DNA of 34,722 nt from an uncultured Prevotellaceae bacterium. Its GTDB lineage: Bacteria > Bacteroidota > Bacteroidia > Bacteroidales > Bacteroidaceae. Shown one piece after another: positions 1 to 8,091 of this stretch. How positions within the stretch are numbered: the first letter of the stretch is position 1; each line of letters begins with the position of its first letter. The stretch spans positions 1 through 34,722 of the forward strand of contig CACXFT010000050.1 in assembly GCA_902767045.1 (NCBI GenBank), in the 5' to 3' direction. The position numbers were made by a program, and so were the translations under genes. The notes under the pieces were generated by a model that saw nothing but the letters and a program-made list of their open reading frames with translations, did not search any database and was not told the origin of the DNA.

Positions 1-103
1 GTCCGTCAGTTTCTTAGCCCCTCTGTTGTAATAATCGCCAGAAATATTTGACACCAATGGATTTGTAGTGAGTAGTACAGATTTTTATCGGACACCAATG
101 ATT
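1..103. other. Window edge, no gene identified
   Basis: No gene can be supported here. A 10-bp direct repeat, GACACCAATG, occurs at 50-59 and 91-100 with a 41-bp period. On the minus strand one frame is open from about position 85 to the window edge, but it is too short to recognise. The repeat could be an insertion-sequence edge or chance. Confidence 0.3.
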
Positions 104-144
104 ATAAAAAAGCCCTGGCTCCTATCAGAAGGAAACCAGGGCTT
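104..144 (-). terminator. Intrinsic terminator of rplS
   Basis: Read on the minus strand, a 9-bp stem (AAGCCCTGG at 136-144 paired with 110-118) is followed directly by a run of T residues. It lies 22 bp beyond the rplS stop codon, so it should end that transcript. Confidence 0.85.
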
Positions 145-166
145 AAACTTTTTGGATAAAACTGCT

Positions 167-529
167 TTATTGGGGCAGAACAGCGGCACGCTTCTCCTTG
201 ATGCGAGCCTTCTTACCCGTGAGGTTGCGCAGGTAGTACAGTTTGGCGCGACGCACCTTACCACGCTTGTTCACTTCAATGCTCTCGATGTTGGGCGACT
301 CGATGGGGAAGATACGCTCCACACCCACGGTTCCAGACATCTTGCGAACGGTGAAACGCTTCTTTGTGCCCTCACCGGAAATGCGGATAACCACACCACG
401 GTAGAGCTGGATGCGCTCCTTTGAACCCTCGACAATTTTGTAAGCGACAGTGATTGTGTCACCAGCCTTGAAACTGGGGAACTCTTTGCCGGTTGCAAAT
501 GCTTCTTCAGCAACTTTAATTAAATCCAT
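167..529 (-). CDS. rplS: 50S ribosomal protein L19 (bL19)
   Basis: Structural protein of the large ribosomal subunit, located near the interface with the small subunit. The 120-aa product matches the usual bL19 length and shows the family signatures: [16 protein letters not shown] near residue 20, [16 protein letters not shown] near 38, FTVRKMSG near 60, [17 protein letters not shown] near 70 and the basic [12 protein letters not shown] near 91. The gene is monocistronic here, with its own promoter at 622-648 and terminator at 104-144, and it diverges from the nucleotidase genes. The ATG start at 527-529 gives the canonical N terminus. There is no strong Shine-Dalgarno sequence, as is normal in Bacteroidota. 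Confidence 0.98.
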   Translation of the reverse strand: MDLIKVAEEAFATGKEFPSFKAGDTITVAYKIVEGSKERIQLYRGVVIRISGEGTKKRFTVRKMSGTVGVERIFPIESPNIESIEVNKRGKVRRAKLYYLRNLTGKKARIKEKRAAVLPQ

Positions 530-621
530 TTCTTTGTTTGATAATTAATTGTTGTTTGTCGTTCCAACGCAACATAGCGGGCAACTCTTCTTCCCACCAT
601 CGGTTACGCCGAAAAGCGGCG

Positions 622-648
622 CAAAGGTACTAACTTTTTTTCGTTCAA
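622..648 (-). promoter_or_regulatory. rplS promoter, Bacteroidota type
   Basis: On the minus strand a TACCTTTG box (622-629) matches TAnnTTTG, with TTG of the -33 element at 646-648, 16-19 bp away depending on how the element is bounded. A small GC hairpin (607-611 with 617-621) follows at or near the transcript start. Whether it regulates rplS autogenously cannot be judged from sequence alone. Confidence 0.75.
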
Positions 649-692
649 CCAAAAAAACAATGAAGAATGAATGCTATTTCACACTTTTTTGC

Positions 693-700
693 TAACTTTG
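693..700 (+). promoter_or_regulatory. -7 box upstream of the nucleotidase genes
   Basis: TAACTTTG matches the Bacteroidota -7 consensus and lies 38 bp before the start codon at 739. The -33 element is weak (TTTC near 676-679). Confidence 0.6.
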
Positions 701-738
701 CGAAATCAATTTAGCATATACCTATTTATATTATATAC

Positions 739-1509
739 ATGAGAAAAGGTTCAATGATTGTTGGCGGTATTGTGGCCGCAGCATTTTTAATGGGTTCTTG
801 CGCCAGCCACTATCACCTCACCGGGGTAGAGCGCACGCGCATTCTTGTAGACAAACGCTACGATGCTGCAGTAGACCCGCAAGTGGCATCGTTCATGCAA
901 CCCTATAAACACCAGGTTGACAGCATGATGAGTCCGGTGGTGGGGCGTTCGGCACGCTATCTGGCTGCCTTCCGTCCGGAGAGCCCGCTTTCCAATCTGC
1001 TCAGCGACATTCTGGTGTGGAGCGGTTCTGCCTTTGGCGAGAAGCCCGACTTTGGCGTTTACAACATGGGAGGCATTCGTGCCGCCTTTGCCGAAGGCGA
1101 CATCACCGTGGGTGATGTGATAGACGTGGCTCCCTTCGAAAACAAGATTTGTTTTCTCACGCTCAAGGGCTCCGATGTGATAGAACTCTGTGGGCATATG
1201 GCTGTGAGGGGTGGCGAGGGCGTGAGCCATGCCGTTCAGATGGTGATTGGCACCAATGGCTCCCTGCAGTCGCTCAAGTTGAACGGTGCAGAAGTAGACC
1301 CGCAGGCATCCTATCGCATTGCCACCATCGACTATCTTGCCCAGGGCAACGACGGCATGACGGCCTTCAAGAAAGGCACCAACCTGGTGGCTCCTGAAGG
1401 CGAAGCGAACAACCTGCGGTTTATCATCATGAACTACCTGCGCAGCCAGCTTGCCGAGGGCAAAGCCGTGGATGCCGCGGTGGAGGGCAGAGTGAAGGTT
1501 CTAAAGTAA
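739..1509 (+). CDS. 5'-nucleotidase C-terminal domain lipoprotein
   Basis: This is the substrate-binding C-terminal half of a UshA-like 5'-nucleotidase, encoded as a separate 256-aa protein. The N terminus has a signal peptide with lipobox FLMGSC (Cys21), so it is probably a periplasm-facing lipoprotein. Family features are SPLSNLLSDILVW near residue 82, FGVYNMGGIRA near 105 (the equivalent of the family's N-GG-R motif), ITVGDVIDVAPFENKI near 121 and the DYLAQGNDGM stretch near 198 in the nucleotide-binding region. The metallophosphatase half follows at 1652. The two proteins probably form one enzyme that dephosphorylates nucleotides for nucleoside uptake. The order (C-terminal domain gene first) is the reverse of the single-chain enzyme. 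Confidence 0.9.
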   Translation: MRKGSMIVGGIVAAAFLMGSCASHYHLTGVERTRILVDKRYDAAVDPQVASFMQPYKHQVDSMMSPVVGRSARYLAAFRPESPLSNLLSDILVWSGSAFGEKPDFGVYNMGGIRAAFAEGDITVGDVIDVAPFENKICFLTLKGSDVIELCGHMAVRGGEGVSHAVQMVIGTNGSLQSLKLNGAEVDPQASYRIATIDYLAQGNDGMTAFKKGTNLVAPEGEANNLRFIIMNYLRSQLAEGKAVDAAVEGRVKVLK

Positions 1510-1550
1510 TAAGTAATAAGTATAGTGGCCATAGGATATTATAGATTCTA

Positions 1551-1620
1551 TAGTCTATAGTCTATAGTCTACAGTCTATAGTCTACAGTCTACAGTCTAT
1601 AGTCTACAGTCTAAAGTCTA
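1551..1620 (+). repeat. Heptanucleotide tandem repeat, (T/C/A)AGTCTA x10
   Basis: Ten consecutive 7-bp units, mostly TAGTCTA and CAGTCTA with one AAGTCTA, fill the gap between the two nucleotidase genes. Degenerate copies continue to within about 10 bp of the next start codon. The same unit recurs at 26405-26481 (reverse complement) and 26531-26593. Confidence 0.95.
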
Positions 1621-1651
1621 CAGTCAAATTCTAAAGTCTAAAAGAAAATTT

Positions 1652-2518
1652 ATGAAATATAAACATTTGTCACTTGCTAAAGTCTGCTTCTGCATTCTGT
1701 TTTCTGCTTTCTGCTCAACCGAAACCTATGCGCAGGGCACCAAGCAGCTGACCATTCTGCACACCAACGACACCCACAGTTGCATCTATCCTCTTGGTGA
1801 AACCCTTGCCGACACGATGCTTGCCGGTCGCGGCGGGTTCATCCGCCGCATTGCCATGCTCAAGGAGGAGAGGCAGAAAGACCCCGATTTGCTCTACTTC
1901 GACAGCGGCGATTTCTCTCAGGGGTCGCCCTATTACACCCTCTTCAAGGGCGATGTGGAGGTTGGGCTGATGAACCAGATGGGGCTCGATGCCTCCACCA
2001 TTGGCAACCACGAGTTCGACTTCGGTTTAGAAAACATGGCCCGTCTCTTCCGCATGGCCAACTTCCCCATTCTCTGCAGTAACTACGATTTCACCGGCAC
2101 CCCTGTTGAAGGTACGGTTGAGCGCTATACCATCATTCGCCGTAAGGGAATAAAGATCGGTGTGTTCGCCCTCGCCCCCGAGCTTGAAGGACTCGTCTCA
2201 ACCCAGAACTGCGTGGGTGTGCGCTATCTCGACCCCATAGCCACAGCACAGGAAATGGTGCAGCTGTTGCGCAACAAAAAGAAGTGCGACCTTGTTATCT
2301 GCATCTCCCACATGGGGTGGGAGGGTAAGCAAACCATCACCGACGAGCAGATTATCAAGCAAACCCGTGGCATCGACCTTGTGCTTGGCGGCCACTCCCA
2401 CACCTACTTCAAGCAACTGGAGTATGCCACCGACCTCGACGGCCGGCAGGTGCCCGTAGACCAAAACGGCAAGCATGCCATCTATGTGGGCAAACTGCAG
2501 CTGCAATTCGGCAAGTAA
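1652..2518 (+). CDS. 5'-nucleotidase N-terminal metallophosphatase domain
   Basis: This is the catalytic calcineurin-like half of a UshA-type 5'-nucleotidase, 288 aa with a cleavable signal peptide ending near TYAQ (residue 28), so exported to the periplasm. The two-metal site is visible in order: LHTNDTH (Asp40, His42), YFDSGDFSQG near residue 87, STIGNHEFDFG near 115, ICISHMGWE near 214 and VLGGHSHTYF near 243. It stops after the metallophosphatase fold. The nucleotide-binding domain is the preceding gene at 739. A heptamer repeat tract separates the two and no separate promoter is evident, so they are probably co-transcribed. The substrate range cannot be read from the sequence. Confidence 0.92.
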   Translation: MKYKHLSLAKVCFCILFSAFCSTETYAQGTKQLTILHTNDTHSCIYPLGETLADTMLAGRGGFIRRIAMLKEERQKDPDLLYFDSGDFSQGSPYYTLFKGDVEVGLMNQMGLDASTIGNHEFDFGLENMARLFRMANFPILCSNYDFTGTPVEGTVERYTIIRRKGIKIGVFALAPELEGLVSTQNCVGVRYLDPIATAQEMVQLLRNKKKCDLVICISHMGWEGKQTITDEQIIKQTRGIDLVLGGHSHTYFKQLEYATDLDGRQVPVDQNGKHAIYVGKLQLQFGK

Positions 2519-2545
2519 GCTGGCTTGCAAGCGCTTAACTCTTAA

Positions 2546-2601
2546 CGTTTTAGTTTCATACATGTAGCAATGCTACACACGGCATGTATGAAGCTAAAAC
2601 G
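2546..2601 (+). repeat. 19-bp inverted repeat (stem-loop) after the nucleotidase gene
   Basis: The arms at 2546-2564 and 2583-2601 pair over 19 bp with one G-T pair. The loop contains a second small palindrome, GTAGCAATGCTAC (2564-2576). It lies 27 bp after the stop codon and may end transcription, although no clean T-run follows. Positions 2577-2588 (ACACGGCATGTA) recur in another stem-loop at 26359-26385. The rest of the 2519-2879 gap holds only a candidate promoter. Confidence 0.75.
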
Positions 2602-2813
2602 CAAGGTTTTGGAGTAACAACACTTCAATTCTATCGTTCCTTCTGGGACTTTTGGCGTGTGCCACACCCTAATGACCGATTGGGGTTCAACTTCCCCATG
2701 GTGATTTTATATATAAGTTTTTCCCTTTTACATTCAACTTTTTTCCTTTTGGTGCAACTTCCCATGTGTTAACATCATTTAACTTTCGGGGGGGTAATTT
2801 GACATTTATTGAT

Positions 2814-2821
2814 TAATTTTG
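2814..2821 (+). promoter_or_regulatory. -7 box of the first surface unit
   Basis: TAATTTTG matches TAnnTTTG, 58 bp upstream of the GTG start at 2880. No convincing -33 element lies at the expected distance; a TTTG at 2798 is too close. Confidence 0.5.
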
Positions 2822-2879
2822 CAGCGTTTTTGTAGTTTATTTAGACTTTTGAGCAATCATAGAATAAGAAAAACGAATT

Positions 2880-3950
2880 GTGAAATCGATAAATGTCACA
2901 CTATTGTCAATCATTTGTTTGCTGATGCCAGTTGGCCTCGGTGCGCAAGTGCTTGATACCAGTCATAAGACCGATACCCTGAGCTTTGCTGAGCGAATTT
3001 CATTCAGAACGAATATGGTCGATTGGGCCTTGCTCATTCCCAATGTAGGGGTGGAGTTTGATTTGCGTTCCACCAACTGGAGTCGTTGGGCCGTTGGAGC
3101 CAGCGTTCGTGGAAACTGGCAAACCCAGCATCGGCAGAAGCGTGGAATGGTTTACAACTTAGTGGAGGCTAAGCTTGAGTTGCGCAACTACTGGCGCACC
3201 AAGCAGATAGGTTCCACTTGGGGTGACAATGAGTTGATTCGCTACCATTCACGCAAATGGGATGAAGAATCCCTGGCTCAATGGCGGCAGCTGAGCGAGC
3301 AGGAGCGGAATCTATATGATGTGGCACGCGACACCCTGCGCCGTTCGAATGCTTTCAAGCGTGGCATAGACCGGCTCTTTTCGCAGCGTCGCCGCAAGTT
3401 GAAGCGTCCGCTTGCCGTGTGGTACCGCGGTGTATATGCCTCTTATAGCAACTATTCGTTGTTGCTGGGCAGCAAGGGGCGCCAGGGCGATGCTATTTCG
3501 GCCGGCGTGGTATATGGTATGGTGAAACCGTTGTATGAATTCAAGAACGGCAACACGCTCGATTTCGAGCTCGGACTCAGCGGCGGCCTTGTCTATGCCC
3601 GATACGATACCTACCGCCATAGCCGTGAAGACGATTGCTACCCCATCACCAAGCGTGGCAACTGGCATCTGGTGCCTTTCCCCATGCTCACCGACGTGCA
3701 TGCCGGTTTCGTTTACCGACTGGGCGATTACCCATCTACCCGCAAGTATCGCTACCGCTATGATGTAGACTATGCCTACCGCGAAAAGCTGCGCACGCGT
3801 ACCGATTCCATTATTTCGGCAAGACGCATGCAAGAGCAAGATGAGCAGGGCTTCCAAGGTGTGCTGAACTATTATGAACGCATGTATCAGAAACTGCAGA
3901 AGCCAACAGGTAAGGTTGAAGCAAGAAGAAAGGAGGAGAAAGCTCAATGA
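2880..3950 (+). CDS. DUF3575-like outer-membrane barrel protein, enlarged
   Basis: Starts at GTG and opens with a signal peptide (cleavage near GLGAQ, residue 23). The segment FRTNMVDWALLIPNVGVEFDL near residue 43, followed by alternating barrel-like strands, resembles the DUF3575 family found in Bacteroidota fimbrial loci. At 356 aa it is much longer than the second copy in the window (190 aa at 9502). The difference is an insert at about residues 110-185, rich in Arg and Glu (WRQLSEQERNLYDVARD; FSQRRRKLKRPL), and a charged, helical C terminus after about residue 300. Strands resume near AVWYRGVYASYSNYSLLLG. It overlaps the next gene by 4 bp (ATGA). Likely role: outer-membrane anchor or assembly factor, inferred from context. 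Confidence 0.75.
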   Translation: MKSINVTLLSIICLLMPVGLGAQVLDTSHKTDTLSFAERISFRTNMVDWALLIPNVGVEFDLRSTNWSRWAVGASVRGNWQTQHRQKRGMVYNLVEAKLELRNYWRTKQIGSTWGDNELIRYHSRKWDEESLAQWRQLSEQERNLYDVARDTLRRSNAFKRGIDRLFSQRRRKLKRPLAVWYRGVYASYSNYSLLLGSKGRQGDAISAGVVYGMVKPLYEFKNGNTLDFELGLSGGLVYARYDTYRHSREDDCYPITKRGNWHLVPFPMLTDVHAGFVYRLGDYPSTRKYRYRYDVDYAYREKLRTRTDSIISARRMQEQDEQGFQGVLNYYERMYQKLQKPTGKVEARRKEEKAQ

Positions 3951-5257
3951 ATAAACTTTATATAGCACTTTCTCTTACCCTGTTGTTACTGTTTGCAACA
4001 GCATGCGAAACCAAGGTTGAACTCTGCGAAGAGTCTGTGCATCCACACGCACCGCGCGTTTCCTACAGTTTTCTTTGGGACATACACCGCAAAGGTCACG
4101 AAACGATACCTGTAGACACCATGTATGTGATTGCCAACAGGGTTATCAACCAGTGGAAGAGCTCTATGGTGGTGAGCGCCACCGACCAGCCCAGCCGTGG
4201 ATACTATTTCTACACCGATTTAATAGATACCCAGCCGCGTGAGTCTGAAACAGAACCTGTCGACACCACCGGCACCGCCTTGGCCGAAGAGAATCTGCGG
4301 CCCGGAGTAGACATTCCCACTTCTGAGTTCCACATCAAGGCAGGCGAATATAAGTTCTTTGCTTTCAATATGGACACCACCGAGCTCATCTACAATAATG
4401 TTTTTGAGTTTATGCAGGCTCCACCTGAGGAAAATAAACAGCTGCAGGATGTTTATGTTACCTACAAAACTTATCCCAAGGATGGCAATAAAGGCCAGCT
4501 GCGGAACATCATACAAGACTGGACCGACTACAACCCATACGCACAATACATACAGCCCGACATTCTGCCTGTTTATTTCGACACCCTGGCTGTTACCAAG
4601 ATACAGATGTCGCCGGAGCCTATAGATGTTTATTTCCGGCCGAAAACGCTCACACAGGATATAGACATTTATTTCAATATCAATAAAATAGTTGATGTAG
4701 AGCCGTTTGTTATCGATTCCATCCGTGCCGAGATTTCGGGCATACCTCTTTCTGTGAATCTCTCGAACGGGTATATCGATATTCAGCACACGGCCAAGAT
4801 GATGTTCACCACCACGCTCATCCGTCCGGTAACCCAGCAGAACTTGTCGCAAACACCTTTTGCCGACTCTCCCGCCAACACGCAGTTGGGGTGTTATGCC
4901 CACATCAATGTGCCCAGTCTGGTGGCCAATCAGTCTTCCGATGTGTTCACCGGGCCCGGTGTTATGCAGGTGATGATTTACACCCATTCGCAAAATACCG
5001 ACCCACGGCTCGAAGGCCAGCGTGTTGTGGTTAAGAAAATGCAAGGAAAGATAAACCTCTATCATACCCTCACTCAGGCCCAACTCTATGAAATCACCGA
5101 CGACGGGAAACATGCCCGGCGAAAAGGGTCACAGGCTACACTCTTCATCAATGCCGAGCCCATCACTATTGATGGAGAGAAGATTATCCGCTCGGCCGAT
5201 AATAACGGAGGACTCGATATTTGGGAGCCGGCCGACCATATTATCATAGACATTTAA
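3947..5257 (+). CDS. Fimbrial-locus lipoprotein, DUF5119-like
   Basis: A 436-aa predicted lipoprotein with lipobox FATAC (Cys20). Soon after it comes LCEESVHPHAPRVSYSFLWD, the kind of Cys-His-Pro-His plus beta-strand opening seen in DUF5119 proteins of Bacteroides/Prevotella fimbrial loci. The body is beta-rich with immunoglobulin-like strand patterns and no transmembrane segment. It overlaps the preceding DUF3575 gene by 4 bp and is followed after 8 bp by a fimbrillin-like gene, so translation is probably coupled. By position it could be an anchor or assembly component of the Mfa2/FimB type, but that function is inferred. Assignment to DUF5119 rests on motif memory only. Confidence 0.65.
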   Translation: MNKLYIALSLTLLLLFATACETKVELCEESVHPHAPRVSYSFLWDIHRKGHETIPVDTMYVIANRVINQWKSSMVVSATDQPSRGYYFYTDLIDTQPRESETEPVDTTGTALAEENLRPGVDIPTSEFHIKAGEYKFFAFNMDTTELIYNNVFEFMQAPPEENKQLQDVYVTYKTYPKDGNKGQLRNIIQDWTDYNPYAQYIQPDILPVYFDTLAVTKIQMSPEPIDVYFRPKTLTQDIDIYFNINKIVDVEPFVIDSIRAEISGIPLSVNLSNGYIDIQHTAKMMFTTTLIRPVTQQNLSQTPFADSPANTQLGCYAHINVPSLVANQSSDVFTGPGVMQVMIYTHSQNTDPRLEGQRVVVKKMQGKINLYHTLTQAQLYEITDDGKHARRKGSQATLFINAEPITIDGEKIIRSADNNGGLDIWEPADHIIIDI

Positions 5258-5265
5258 TCAAGCGT

Positions 5266-6729
5266 ATGAAACATTTGAATGATATATTGACTTCTATTGT
5301 AGGAACTTCATTACTCCTCAGTGCTTGCAACCAGCACTACCCCTCTATCGAATACGATGAACCGGAGCAGATTGCAAATAGCGAACAGTATGATAAAACG
5401 CCCCTGATGGTGTTTGTCAACAAGCAAGATTTCTTTCACATCACTGCCACGCGTGGAACAGGCGCTTTCGACCTGGATGGAAGTGAGAAATTCAAGAATT
5501 CTACCTTTCATGTGTTTGCTTTCCGCAACAACCGATACACCGGAACCACCCTCTCGGAAGATGTAGACCTCACGAAGAGCATACACCTCAACGGACAGCT
5601 GATACCCGAGTTCAACGAAGATGGAACCGAAGGGGCAAGCAGGGCTGATTGTCTGCTTGACGGTCCCGACTCGCGGCTTGGCATGCCCACTAAGCTCAGT
5701 GCCGACAATTCGGGTGAGCTTCGCACCGTGGTGCAGAGTGAAGGGGCCGACGTTCCCACCTTATTATATTATAGCTCGCGCTATCAGGATGTGGGTTACA
5801 ACTTCTTTGGCTATCACATTGACGACTTCGACTATACGGCACCCGGTGTGTGCCATCGGCAGAACGATGCAATCTATTACGACCTCACCATCGACGGCTC
5901 GCAAGACATTCTTTGCGGCTATGCCCCCGAGCTTACACCGCAGGTGCTCAGCGACCAATACGGAAACCTCGGAATCACAAGTGCCGACAAAGCGAAGATT
6001 CTCAACATAGGTGCATATAGCACCTTTGCCGCCCACCGCGACCTACATCCCGTTATCAGCATGAAACACATGCTCGCACGTTTGCGTTTTGTGGCACATC
6101 CGGGCGACGAACAGGCAAAGAATATCGTTATACGAAGTCTCGAAGTGCAATGTCCCAACAAAGGAAGGCTCACCGTGGCTCACCGCGACCTGAGCAAGAT
6201 TGGTTTCGAAGTTGATGCCACCTCTTCGGCCCGGCTGCCACTCTGCGAGGGTTCGGCCGATGGCATAGAAAAATCGGGAGCACTGCAGCCTGTGAGTGTT
6301 TCTTACACCGATGATATGGATGGTGTCATCTGGCACCAGCGACCCGGACAGCGCGTGGGTGAAAGTCTGTTGCTGCCGCAGGCCGAAGAATACAAGCTTT
6401 TTCTCACCTACGATCAGAGCATTCAACAGCCTGTGCTTGATAGGAATGGCCAACGGCAGTTCGATGCCGATGGAAATCTGATTGCCCGCACCGTCACACA
6501 CCGGGCCACTGCCGAGTATAATCTCCGGCTCAGTGAGGGCGAGGTGAGTGCCGACTCGCCCAGCTACGACCCCGCCACAGGTAAGTGCATCTTCAAGAAA
6601 GGCTATGCCTACACCATTCACATTGGCGTGTATGGTTTGCAGGAAATTAAGGTCAGTGCCAACATCGACGGTTGGATGGAAGGCGAAGAGATTAACCTCG
6701 ATCCCGACGACCCCACCGTTTCAGACTGA
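5266..6729 (+). CDS. Fimbrillin-family lipoprotein (first)
   Basis: An 487-aa member of the fimbrillin/Mfa-like group of pilin-type lipoproteins. I use ATG 5266, not an earlier in-frame GTG/ATG-like start within the upstream gene, because it places the signal peptide and lipobox LLLSAC (Cys21) at the N terminus. Family landmarks: an early strand with Thr-Arg (ITATRG, Arg63), YYSSRYQDVGYNFFGYHID near 180, SQDILCGYAPE near 211, the characteristic ISMKHMLARLRF near 264, GESLLLPQAEEYKLFLTYD near 365, and a C-terminal GYAYTIHIGVYGLQEIKVSA followed by W near 450. Members of this group are exported as lipoproteins, processed after a conserved Arg and polymerised by strand exchange. Whether this one is a stalk or an accessory subunit is unknown. 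Confidence 0.85.
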   Translation: MKHLNDILTSIVGTSLLLSACNQHYPSIEYDEPEQIANSEQYDKTPLMVFVNKQDFFHITATRGTGAFDLDGSEKFKNSTFHVFAFRNNRYTGTTLSEDVDLTKSIHLNGQLIPEFNEDGTEGASRADCLLDGPDSRLGMPTKLSADNSGELRTVVQSEGADVPTLLYYSSRYQDVGYNFFGYHIDDFDYTAPGVCHRQNDAIYYDLTIDGSQDILCGYAPELTPQVLSDQYGNLGITSADKAKILNIGAYSTFAAHRDLHPVISMKHMLARLRFVAHPGDEQAKNIVIRSLEVQCPNKGRLTVAHRDLSKIGFEVDATSSARLPLCEGSADGIEKSGALQPVSVSYTDDMDGVIWHQRPGQRVGESLLLPQAEEYKLFLTYDQSIQQPVLDRNGQRQFDADGNLIARTVTHRATAEYNLRLSEGEVSADSPSYDPATGKCIFKKGYAYTIHIGVYGLQEIKVSANIDGWMEGEEINLDPDDPTVSD

Positions 6730-6790
6730 GTATACAGAACCAAATCAGATAATTTATTTACACTATTAATTTTTATTTAAACTATCAGTT

Positions 6791-8074
6791 ATGAAGAAGT
6801 ATTTCTTTTGTGCACTTGCTGTAGCAGGACTGCTCAGCAGCTGCTCCAGTGACGACAGTGTTTCTGATGCCCCCGGCATTCAGACCTCCGACGAACTTGT
6901 GCCCATTCACATCGGTGTGAAGTCGGCTCCCATCAGTGCTGCCACCCGTGCCGTAGGTACTGGCACCGTGGGCGATATTGCCACCGGTTCCAACGTGTGG
7001 GCAAATCAGAAAATCAACGTCTACATGCTCAACAAAGGAACCACAGACATGGCCCTCTTTGATGGTATCGACATTTTCAACAATGCCACCTTCATTGCAC
7101 CTGCCAGTGTGGAAGCAACCTCGGCCGACAATATGGTGGAGGCGCTCACCGAAGACCAGTCTATCAAGTACTATCCCCCTCAGGGCTATTACGATTTCTG
7201 GGGTTATCGTTTGGATGGTGCAGAAGCAACTGATCCCGTTATAAGCGACACACAAATTGCCATTCCCTTTGTCATCGACGGTTCTCAGGATGTGATGGTG
7301 GCCAAAGCTGTTCCCACCGCAGCCGACAGCGCACTTCTCAGACTTGATGGTAACGGTAATCCTGCTGATGCAGCCACAGCCAATTTAAATGTTCAGCGTG
7401 TTTACTCGGCCTTTGCTGCCCGCCGTGGCGTTCAGCCCACACTCGACTTCAAGCACATGCTCACCCGTCTGAAGTTCTTCATTTCAGCTGGCGATGCCCT
7501 CACCTGCGATGCCGAACGCGGCATTTTTGTTGACTCCATCAAGGTGATGTCGAAAGCCACAGGTAACCTCATCGCTGCCTACACAGGCGATGAACTTATC
7601 GACCAGGTGGTGTTCGACGATGCTGCCGCCTTGGATTCGCTCACCCTGCGCCAGCGCATTGGCAACAACAACGATGCCAACCTCGACCAGCCGCTCGAGA
7701 CCCTCACTCCCATCCAGCCCGTTTGGAATGTAACGGAAAACAAAACCGACACCGTGCGTGTGGGTGAGTCGCTCATCGTGGCTCCTGCCGATCAGTACGA
7801 GCTGCGCATCTCCATCAGTCAGCGGCAGCAGGTTTCGCGCGATCCTTCACTCGACCCCGCCGACCAGTACAAGGTGCTCAAGAATACATACGTGGTGCCC
7901 CTTACCACTCCTTCAGGCGCAGCCTTCAAGCGCGGTTATTCCTACAATGTTTACATGACCATGTGGGGCTTCAGCCGCATTACTGTGAACACCACCTTGC
8001 AGCCTTGGGTTGAGGACGATGCCGACAGCAAGATTGAAATTCTGCCCGAAGACTTCGACAGCAACAGTTTTTAA
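6791..8074 (+). CDS. Fimbrillin-family lipoprotein (second)
   Basis: A 427-aa predicted lipoprotein (lipobox LLSSC, Cys18, followed by SSDD). It has the same landmarks as its neighbours: Thr-Arg in the first strand (SAATRAVG, Arg53), YYPPQGYYDFWGYRLDG near 117, DGSQDVMVAKAV near 161, PTLDFKHMLTRLKFFI near 217, GESLIVAPADQYELRIS near 326, and the end module GYSYNVYMTMWGFSRITVN then QPW. A 61-bp AT-rich gap separates it from the upstream gene, the largest gap in this unit, and it could hold an internal promoter, although no clear TAnnTTTG box is seen. It may be a structural pilin subunit; nothing in the sequence shows which of the three is the major one. Confidence 0.87.
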   Translation: MKKYFFCALAVAGLLSSCSSDDSVSDAPGIQTSDELVPIHIGVKSAPISAATRAVGTGTVGDIATGSNVWANQKINVYMLNKGTTDMALFDGIDIFNNATFIAPASVEATSADNMVEALTEDQSIKYYPPQGYYDFWGYRLDGAEATDPVISDTQIAIPFVIDGSQDVMVAKAVPTAADSALLRLDGNGNPADAATANLNVQRVYSAFAARRGVQPTLDFKHMLTRLKFFISAGDALTCDAERGIFVDSIKVMSKATGNLIAAYTGDELIDQVVFDDAAALDSLTLRQRIGNNNDANLDQPLETLTPIQPVWNVTENKTDTVRVGESLIVAPADQYELRISISQRQQVSRDPSLDPADQYKVLKNTYVVPLTTPSGAAFKRGYSYNVYMTMWGFSRITVNTTLQPWVEDDADSKIEILPEDFDSNSF

Positions 8075-8091
8075 GCTATAATTAGGTTTTA

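Noticed and set aside
607..621. Hairpin before rplS as a ribosomal-protein leader
   Set aside because: The stem is only 5 bp and overlaps the expected transcript start, so it may not be fully transcribed.
2584..2772. 62-codon open frame in the gap before the first surface unit
   Set aside because: It starts inside a hairpin arm, has no promoter or family features, and its middle overlaps AT-rich promoter-type sequence.
4220..5113. Long antisense open frame over the DUF5119-like gene
   Set aside because: It mirrors the codon pattern of the sense gene, which has a lipobox and gene overlaps; no start context or family signature on the antisense. The same applies to other antisense frames over 200 codons, such as those at 10534-11391, 20357-21271, 26705-27577 and 30354-31187.
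5221..5265. In-frame upstream start for the first fimbrillin gene
   Set aside because: It would add 15 polar residues before the signal peptide and overlap the previous gene; ATG 5266 places the lipobox correctly.
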